In this document: positions 39,350-45,506 of the stretch, piece after piece | Layout: each line of letters opens with the position of its first letter | Numbering within the stretch: position 1 is the stretch's first letter | Source of the DNA: Verrucomicrobiota bacterium | GTDB lineage: Bacteria; Verrucomicrobiota; Verrucomicrobiia; Limisphaerales; UBA8199 | Length of the DNA: 45,506 nt | Assembly: GCA_029974925.1 (NCBI GenBank) | Contig: JARKQH010000325.1 | Span: 1 to 45,506 of the forward strand | Reading direction: 5' to 3' | Program-made: the position numbers and the translations under genes | Notes under the pieces: generated by a model | The model's input: the letters and a program-made list of their open reading frames with translations, nothing else | Told to the model about the DNA's origin: nothing | Database searches by the model: none

Positions 39350-40588
39350 CTACCCGATCCAGAGTAAAATGGCCATGCCGGCCACCGTTGTCAGCAAAGT
39401 CACTGGAATCCCATATTTCGCGTAGTCCCAAAAACCCACTTCACAATGCCCTCGGGCGGACTCGACCACGATGATGTTGGCGACGGACCCGAGGATGGTG
39501 AGGTTGCCGGCCAGCGTCGTGGCCAGGGCCATGACCTTCCACATGAGTTCGGGATTGGCAAAATTCGGTATCCATTTGCCCGCCACCAAAACGAAGGGCA
39601 CATTGGAGAAAATGTTCGATCCCAGCACGGAAAACCACGCCAGATTCCATGCCTGCGTGCGCACCGTTTGCCCAAACAGCGGATGAAGTCCGCCGTATAT
39701 CTGGTCCGGCAAGCCGGTGCTGTTTAGTCCTTCCACCACCACAAACAGCGCCGCGAAGAACACCAGCAGGTGCCAGTCCACCAGCTTGAGCACTTCATGC
39801 GTGTCGCGTCGTGCCAGCACCATGATCAGCGCGCCTCCCGCCAACGCTGTCCAAGCCAGATTCAGCCCCGCGACAAAGCCCGCAAACACCAGACCGAGCA
39901 CTGCAAAGGCCAGGGCGATCAGCCGGCGGTCCATCGGCCGCCTGTCGGCGGCCGGTGTCTCGATCCGCGCTGCCGCCAGCAGGCGCCGAAAGCCAAACCG
40001 CAACACGCCGTATTGAATGGCAAGCCCTGCCGCTGCCACGGGCGCCAGCGACAACGAAAACCGCGTGAACGAAATCTGCGACAGGCTGCCGATGATCATG
40101 TTTTGGGGATTCCCAACCAGGGTGGCGACACTGCCCAGGTTGGCGCTCATCGCCAACGCCAGCAGATAAGGGGGGAGGGGAAGTTTCCCCCGCGCGATTA
40201 CCGTTACGACCAGCGGGGTGAGCATCAGACATACCGTGTCATTGACCAGCAGGGCTGAAAGAATCCCGGAGGTCAGGATCAGGTAAAGCAACAAACGCTC
40301 CGGGGTCCGCGCCACCCGCAGCACCCAGTCCGCTGCCCAGTCAAAAAAGCCCGCCAGGAACAAGTACGCCGCGATGAGCATCATCCCCAGCAGCAGCACC
40401 AGCGTGTCGTAATCCACCGCGCGATAAGCTCGCTCGGGTGTCATCACGCCGGTGGCAACCATCAGCACCGTCCCCAGCAGCGCGGCCGCCGGCCGGTTCA
40501 GCGGCAGAATTTTCAACCGCCGTCCGCTGATCAGCGCGTAGGTGATCGCAAAAATGACTATCGCAAGAATCTCCCGCTGGGGGTCCAT
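39350..40588 (-). CDS. ArsB/NhaD-superfamily (SLC13/CitMHS-like) membrane transporter
   Basis: [17 protein letters not shown] and [25 protein letters not shown] are ion-transporter superfamily motifs; polytopic. Confidence 0.85.
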   Translation of the reverse strand: MDPQREILAIVIFAITYALISGRRLKILPLNRPAAALLGTVLMVATGVMTPERAYRAVDYDTLVLLLGMMLIAAYLFLAGFFDWAADWVLRVARTPERLLLYLILTSGILSALLVNDTVCLMLTPLVVTVIARGKLPLPPYLLALAMSANLGSVATLVGNPQNMIIGSLSQISFTRFSLSLAPVAAAGLAIQYGVLRFGFRRLLAAARIETPAADRRPMDRRLIALAFAVLGLVFAGFVAGLNLAWTALAGGALIMVLARRDTHEVLKLVDWHLLVFFAALFVVVEGLNSTGLPDQIYGGLHPLFGQTVRTQAWNLAWFSVLGSNIFSNVPFVLVAGKWIPNFANPELMWKVMALATTLAGNLTILGSVANIIVVESARGHCEVGFWDYAKYGIPVTLLTTVAGMAILLWIG

Positions 40589-40618
40589 GGTAACGGGTGC
40601 CGGCTCCGGGTTGGCTCC

Positions 40619-41596
40619 TCAGGCTTGACCGGTCTCGACGCGCAAAAGGTGGGTCGGGGTGCTGGCGGCAAGTTCCACTTGCTCCAGGCAGGCTGGCACC
40701 AGGCAGAACTGGCCGCCTCCCAGCGTCAGCGCAGCCCGTCCATGAACGACGCGCAATTCCCCTTGAGTGGTGCCCAGAATCTGCATCCGCCCCGCTGGCA
40801 AGGTCACCTTCGCCCCCATTCGGAGATTGAGGGCCTCGACCGAAAACAATGGATCCCGCACCAGCCAATGGCGCTCGACAGGTCCCGGCCCGCCAGGCGG
40901 CCTCCGAACCGGGGAGGGTTCGAAATCCTCGAAATCAATGCTCTCCAGTGATTCGGCAAGATGCAGCGCGCGCGGTTTGCCGTCCAGGCCCGCGCGGTTC
41001 CAGTCGAACACGCGATAGGTCGTGTCCGAGTTCTGCTGAATCTCGAAAATCACCAGCCCGGCGCCAATGGCGTGGACCCGTCCGCTGGGTAGAAACATGG
41101 TGTCTCCCGCCTGGACCGCAACCCGATGGAAGCACTCGGCCACCGTCCCATCGCGAATTCGGCGCTCGAATTCCTCCCGCGTCACCCCCTGCCTGAGTCC
41201 CACGTAAAGCTCGGCCCCCGGCGCGGCCTCGGCGATCCACCACATCTCAGTCTTCGGTTCGCCCCCCAGCCGCGCGGCTTTGCCTGCCGGTGGGTGAACC
41301 TGCAGCGAAAGCGTCTCCCGGGCGTCCAGCAACTTGACGAGGAGCGGAAAGCGGGGGGGAGCTGGCGTGGTTGCGCCCAGCACTTCCGGGCCGTGGTTTT
41401 GGAGCAGCCAGCGCAGGTCCTTCCCGGCCAGTGGGCCGTTTGCTATTACACTGACGTCCCCCGGCCGGTCACTGACCTCCCAGGATTCTCCCACCCGGAC
41501 GCCGGCCGGCAGTGGCTTGTGATAGAGCTCCTCAAGCCTCCTCCCGCCCCACACGCGCTCCTTGAAGAGCGGATGAAAAACGAAGGGATAAAGCAT
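40619..41596 (-). CDS. manA: Mannose-6-phosphate isomerase, class I type
   Basis: FKERVWGGRRLEELY, VGESWEVSD, LSLQVHPP, TEMWWI, DTMFLPSGRVHAIGAGLVIFEIQQNSDTTYRVFDW. Confidence 0.92.
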   Translation of the reverse strand: MLYPFVFHPLFKERVWGGRRLEELYHKPLPAGVRVGESWEVSDRPGDVSVIANGPLAGKDLRWLLQNHGPEVLGATTPAPPRFPLLVKLLDARETLSLQVHPPAGKAARLGGEPKTEMWWIAEAAPGAELYVGLRQGVTREEFERRIRDGTVAECFHRVAVQAGDTMFLPSGRVHAIGAGLVIFEIQQNSDTTYRVFDWNRAGLDGKPRALHLAESLESIDFEDFEPSPVRRPPGGPGPVERHWLVRDPLFSVEALNLRMGAKVTLPAGRMQILGTTQGELRVVHGRAALTLGGGQFCLVPACLEQVELAASTPTHLLRVETGQA

Positions 41597-41616
41597 TTGC
41601 CGGCTCTGCTCGCCGT

Positions 41617-42624
41617 TCAGGTTTTGGGAGATTGCGCCTCAACCGCTTCTCCGGTGGTGGGCCTTTTTTCAAGGTAATGTCCAAACCGCCGGAATTTCTC
41701 GTAACGCTGTTTGAGCCGCTCTGCTGGTGACCAGGCCAGAATCTCCTCCAAGTGCTTTAGCAGGGCGGCCTTCAGGGTTTCGGCACAAGTTTCCGGGTCT
41801 GTATGCGCTCCGCCCAGCGGTTCCGGAACCACTTCGTCCACCAACCCAAGCGCCAAGAGGTCGCGCGCGGTGATTTTCAGCGCTTGGGCCGCTTTCGCAG
41901 CCGCGGCACGGTCCTTCCACAAAATCGCGGCACAACCCTCCGGACTGATGACCGAGTAGTAGGCGTTCTCGAGAATGAGCACCCGGTTGGCCACTCCGAT
42001 ACCCAGCGCCCCCCCCGACCCCCCTTCGCCGATCACGGCCGCTATAATCGGAACCTCCAGCAACATCATCTCCCGCAGATTCACCGCGATCGCCTCGGCA
42101 ATGTGCCGCTCCTCGGCCCCAATGCCGGGATAAGCCCCAGCCGTGTCTATCAATGAAATGATCGGAAGCCCGAATTTGTTAGCCAACTTCATCAGGCGCA
42201 ACGCCTTGCGGTAGCCCTCTGGATGGGCCGAACCGAAGTTGCGCAGGATGTTCTCCTTCGTGTCGCGCCCCTTCTGGGTGCCAATTACCATCACTTTGTG
42301 CGGCCCAAGGCAGGCGAAACCCCCAACCACTGCCCGGTCCTCGGCAAAGAGCCGGTCCCCATGCAATTCCGAAAAGTCGCTGAAGGCATGACGAATATAA
42401 TCCAGCGTGAAGGGCCGCTTCGGATGCCGTGCTATCTTGATCCGGTCCCATGCGCTCAGGTTCAGGAAGATCTGCCGCTTGGTTTCCTCCAGCTTCTTCT
42501 CGATCAAGGCCACTTCCTCTGCAAAACTGATGTCCAGCGAGTGAGCTTCCGGGTGTTTCTTCAACTCCGCGAGCTTGTTCTGCAGCTCTATGATTGGCTT
42601 CTCGAAGTCGAGATGATGTTTCAT
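41617..42624 (-). CDS. accA: Acetyl-CoA carboxylase carboxyltransferase subunit alpha
   Basis: IARHPKRPFTLDYI, GDRLFAEDRAVVGGFA, GAYPGIGAEERHIAEAIAVNLREMM, GEGGSGGALGIGVANRVLILENAYYSVISPEGCAAILWKD. Confidence 0.96.
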   Translation of the reverse strand: MKHHLDFEKPIIELQNKLAELKKHPEAHSLDISFAEEVALIEKKLEETKRQIFLNLSAWDRIKIARHPKRPFTLDYIRHAFSDFSELHGDRLFAEDRAVVGGFACLGPHKVMVIGTQKGRDTKENILRNFGSAHPEGYRKALRLMKLANKFGLPIISLIDTAGAYPGIGAEERHIAEAIAVNLREMMLLEVPIIAAVIGEGGSGGALGIGVANRVLILENAYYSVISPEGCAAILWKDRAAAAKAAQALKITARDLLALGLVDEVVPEPLGGAHTDPETCAETLKAALLKHLEEILAWSPAERLKQRYEKFRRFGHYLEKRPTTGEAVEAQSPKT

Positions 42625-42752
42625 CGGCGCGGAGGGTAATCCCTAACCCCAGGAGGCGCAACGCTCAATTGGGCGTCGGTACTGGTGCTGCCCAGATGGC
42701 ACGCCAGCGAAACCACTTCCCCCAGCACGTCCACGTAATTGAGTACAAACAA

Positions 42753-42776
42753 AGAGCCGGACTTGCGTCCGGCTCT
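42753..42776 (-). terminator. Rho-independent-like terminator, minus strand
   Basis: Minus strand AGAGCCGGAC-GCAA-GUCCGGCUCU (10-bp perfect stem, GCAA tetraloop) followed by UUUGUUUG. Confidence 0.7.
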
Positions 42777-43061
42777 AGTGGTGACGAGGTTTGTACGCCT
42801 TCACCCAGGCGCTCAGAAGGGTAATGCGGCCAACTATTTACTCGCTGTTCGAACCGCATTACAAGCAAAACCTCTATACTAACCCTAAACGAACAGCGAA
42901 ATCTTCTTCACTCGTCACTGCTTTGGACTTCTTTGGCGAGTGAATTGTTCAAAACAACCTGCATTTCAAACAACACCTTTCGCCCTTAGGCGACTTCCCT
43001 TGCGACCTCACTTCTTGTCGCTACCCAGCTTCAAAATGTCATTTCTGGGCAACCACGTCAA
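42753..43061 (-). ncRNA. Candidate structured RNA with closing helix, H-type pseudoknot and 3' terminator; class unassigned
   Basis: Closing helix 43051-43060/42782-42791 (UGACG-U-GGUU/AACC-U-CGUCA). Hairpins 43024-43028/43045-43049, 43002-43006/43017-43021, 42980-42984/42989-42993, 42937-42944/42907-42914 and 42796-42800/42807-42811. Pseudoknot stems 42890-42899/42842-42851 (10 bp) and 42854-42862/42821-42829 (9 bp). Terminator 42753-42776. No convincing ORF. Confidence 0.55.
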
Positions 43062-43106
43062 GGGGCCCAACGCAGATTTTTTCTTGGGAGAGCGAACGGG
43101 ATGGGG

Positions 43107-43135
43107 ATATTATTACATAAATTACTTGTAATCAG
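43107..43135 (-). promoter_or_regulatory. AT-rich candidate promoter for the structured RNA
   Basis: Minus strand CTGATTACAAGTAATTTATGTAATAATAT is an AT-rich island between the kinase stop and the RNA, with -10-like TAATAT. The -35 element is not clear. Confidence 0.3.
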
Positions 43136-43162
43136 TGTCTTGTGCTTGTAGAACCTCTCCTT

Positions 43163-45506
43163 CTAGACCGCGCTCCCCCTGTGCGGCTCGCCCTGATTCA
43201 CGCCGGATTTAACCGGCAGAGTAAGAACAACCCGGGTGCCTTCGCCTCTGGCGGTCTGCCATTCGCATTGCCCCCCGATTTCTTCCATTCGCCTTTGCAT
43301 ATTGGCCAGGCCGTTTCCCCCAGCGGTTCGGAATGGTTCGGTCGAATCCGCAGCCCCCCTGATACTGCCGGGATCGAACCCCCGACCGTTATCAATGATG
43401 GTGAGGGTGAAGCCTTGCGGACGGAGTTCGAGGCAAACGCGCACTTCCGTCGCGCCGGCATGCTTGATGACGTTATTCAAAGCTTCCTTAAGGGTCAGAT
43501 AAAGGTTGTGCCTGGACTCGGACGTGATCGTCCAGTGAGGCAGATTCAGCGGCACATCCAAGCGGCAGCGCAAGCCTGCCGAACTTAGAAAACTTTGCGC
43601 GAACCGGCCCAGGTAGGTCACCAGGCTGTCCAACGTGTCGTGTTTCGGGTTGACCGCCCACACAATTTCGTCCATGGCCCGCGTGAGTTCGCGCGCGGTG
43701 CTGTAAATCTGATCCACATCCGCCGCCGCTTGGGCCTGACCATCCAGCTCCGCCCGGGCGCTTTGACTCAGCAGCGTGATCCGCGTCAGGCTTGCACCCA
43801 GATCGTCGTGAATATCCCGGGCAATTCTCGCCCGCTCGCGCTCCAGCGCCCGCTGCCGTTCCAACTGTTCCAATTTGCGGCGGACGCGCTGCCGTCCCAG
43901 CGCCAGCACTGCCGCGCTGACCGCCATCGCGCCGACCATCAGTGACCCGGCCCGAAACCACCAGGTCTGCCAGACTTGCGGCAGCACTGTAAACGCGAGC
44001 ACCGCGCCCCGCTCGTTCCAGATGTCGTCGTTGTTGCACGCGATCACGCGGAAGCGGTAGCCGCCCGGCGGCAAGTAGCTGTATTGCGCGAACCGTTGCG
44101 ACCCCGCTTCCGTCCAGCCGGCTTCCAACCCCTCCAGCTTGTAGCGAAAACGCACCTTCTCGGGAGCCACGAAACTCAGGGCGGTATATCTGACCTCGAA
44201 TCGCTGGCGGCCGGGCGGAATCCGAAGTTCTCCGTCTGCTGCCTTCAAATCCACGGACACCCCATCGGCCAGCAGTTCCTCGATGACCACGGGCGGAGGC
44301 ACCGGATTGATCGTGACATTTGCCGGGTCTATTGAAGCCAGGCCTTTTGCCGTCGGAAACCACAAATGGCCGTCTTCCGTCTGACGCGCCCCCGGATTAA
44401 AACCGCCCGAGCACACCAAGGTGGCCAGTCCTTCGGCCTTCCCGTAACTGATGCAGCGCACCATGGGAAGTTCGCCCTCGGCACACCGATTCAACTCGAT
44501 CTTGTTCAGGCGGAAAATTCCGCGGTTGGAACTGATCCACAAATTGCCCGTTCCATCGTCCACCAAATGGCACAAGGCTGCGGCGGGCAAACCTTCCGCT
44601 CTCCCGATGCGGCTGAACCGCCCGGCCCGCCAGCGGCCCAGGCCCGCGTCCGAAGTGCCAATCCACAACGTCCCATCCGCTTCCGCCAAGAGCGCCTGGA
44701 CGAAATTGCTTGGAAGCCCGTCAGACTTCCGATACACGGTCAGGTCCCCATCCCGCAGCGCCCCCAACCCTCCCCCCGACATACCGAACCAGACCGTACC
44801 GTCCGGAGCCTCCGTAATCGCCCTCACATCCGGAAACATCAGCCGGCTCCGGTCCACGGACCACACCAGCTTGCCCCCCTGATACCGCCGCAATCCGGCT
44901 ATGGTCCCCACCCACAAATCTCCATTCCGGCTCTCGTGCAGCGCCACGACCGGTTCCGCGACCGGGCCGGTCTCCCCCGCTATTTCAAAACTGTCCCCTC
45001 GCCGCACAAAGAGCCCCGCCCCCCATGTCCCCACCAGCAAATCTCCGTTGCGTCGCTGCAGAACCGACCAAATATACTGATTCCCCAAACCGCTCGGTTT
45101 GGCAAAACGCGTCCAGTTCCCCGACTGATACCGATAGAGCCCCGCCCCCTCCGTTCCCACCCAAAACGCCCCGTCCTTCCCGACATCGAACGACAACGCC
45201 GCACACCCCTGCAATCCATCCGGCGGGCTGAGCATGCTTACTTTCCGCGGCCGCAGGGTGTCCATTCCTCCCCCAGTGCCAATCCAGATGTTGCCCTCGT
45301 GGTCCTCGCACAAGCACCGCACCCAGTTGTGCGATAGTCCGTTTTCCCGGTTAAAATGCTGGGGCGCCTCGCCCGGCGCAAACACGTATAAGCCTCGTGT
45401 TAACGTTCCCACCACCAACCCGCCATCGCGTCGCTCCAACACCGCGCTGGCCACCCCGGCCCCTGCGGGCAGAGTGCCGGGATCTTCCTCCCATCCCCTT
45501 GCGGCT
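43163..45506 (-). CDS. Sensor histidine kinase with two-component-regulator propeller, Y_Y_Y domain, HisKA_3 and HATPase_c (5' end beyond window)
   Basis: Repeated propeller strands (NIWIGTGGGMDTLRP, GTLWIGTSDAGLGRWRAGRF); Y_Y_Y-like YTALSFVAPEKVRFRYKLEGLEAGWTEAGSQRFAQYSYLPPGGYRFRVIACN; ERARIARDIHDDLGASLTRI; NNVIKHAGATEVRVCL...DNGRGFD. The frame stays open to the window edge. Confidence 0.92.
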   Translation of the reverse strand, partial: AARGWEEDPGTLPAGAGVASAVLERRDGGLVVGTLTRGLYVFAPGEAPQHFNRENGLSHNWVRCLCEDHEGNIWIGTGGGMDTLRPRKVSMLSPPDGLQGCAALSFDVGKDGAFWVGTEGAGLYRYQSGNWTRFAKPSGLGNQYIWSVLQRRNGDLLVGTWGAGLFVRRGDSFEIAGETGPVAEPVVALHESRNGDLWVGTIAGLRRYQGGKLVWSVDRSRLMFPDVRAITEAPDGTVWFGMSGGGLGALRDGDLTVYRKSDGLPSNFVQALLAEADGTLWIGTSDAGLGRWRAGRFSRIGRAEGLPAAALCHLVDDGTGNLWISSNRGIFRLNKIELNRCAEGELPMVRCISYGKAEGLATLVCSGGFNPGARQTEDGHLWFPTAKGLASIDPANVTINPVPPPVVIEELLADGVSVDLKAADGELRIPPGRQRFEVRYTALSFVAPEKVRFRYKLEGLEAGWTEAGSQRFAQYSYLPPGGYRFRVIACNNDDIWNERGAVLAFTVLPQVWQTWWFRAGSLMVGAMAVSAAVLALGRQRVRRKLEQLERQRALERERARIARDIHDDLGASLTRITLLSQSARAELDGQAQAAADVDQIYSTARELTRAMDEIVWAVNPKHDTLDSLVTYLGRFAQSFLSSAGLRCRLDVPLNLPHWTITSESRHNLYLTLKEALNNVIKHAGATEVRVCLELRPQGFTLTIIDNGRGFDPGSIRGAADSTEPFRTAGGNGLANMQRRMEEIGGQCEWQTARGEGTRVVLTLPVKSGVNQGEPHRGSAV

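Noticed and set aside
42665-42868. 67-aa minus-strand ORF across the terminator
   Set aside because: It translates the terminator hairpin and pseudoknot arms, so it is better explained as RNA structure.
42782-43060. The structured RNA as tmRNA
   Set aside because: A pseudoknot and a tag-like frame (…TSEEDFAVRLGLV*) are present, but there is no UUCGAC 5' motif, T-arm, G-U acceptor pair or LAA-type tag ending. tmRNA should still be tested computationally.
43368-43390. GGGGGTTCGATCCC on the minus strand, resembling a tRNA T-arm
   Set aside because: It encodes the NGRGFDPGS motif of the histidine kinase ATPase domain; no cloverleaf around it.

Overview
The window is GC-rich chromosomal DNA that reads like a Verrucomicrobia-type bacterium (inference from protein style, not a database result). 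From left to right it contains: an L-rhamnose catabolic cluster (rhaA, rhaT, rhaB, an NCS1-like permease and a coupled 61-aa membrane protein); two very large secreted proteins that share a homologous ~300-aa beta-strand-rich module, the second (~2634 aa) also carrying a CotH kinase-like domain, about eight lamin-tail-like repeats and a thrombospondin type-3-like tail; a DUF819 permease; a class-C beta-lactamase-like serine hydrolase; a small lipoprotein; a GH43 arabinanase-like enzyme; cysK; a 12-gene complex I operon (nuoABCD-I-H-JKLMMN) with two NuoM genes and no nuoE/F/G; an ArsB/NhaD-like permease, manA and accA; and a 5'-truncated beta-propeller sensor histidine kinase. The most unusual signal is the gap between accA and the histidine kinase (~42750-43135, minus strand). 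It has no convincing ORF and is visibly AT-richer, but it encodes a closing helix, several hairpins, a perfect 10-bp/9-bp H-type pseudoknot and a GCAA-capped terminator. I cannot assign it to an RNA family I know. No CRISPR array, transposase, rRNA or convincing tRNA was found.
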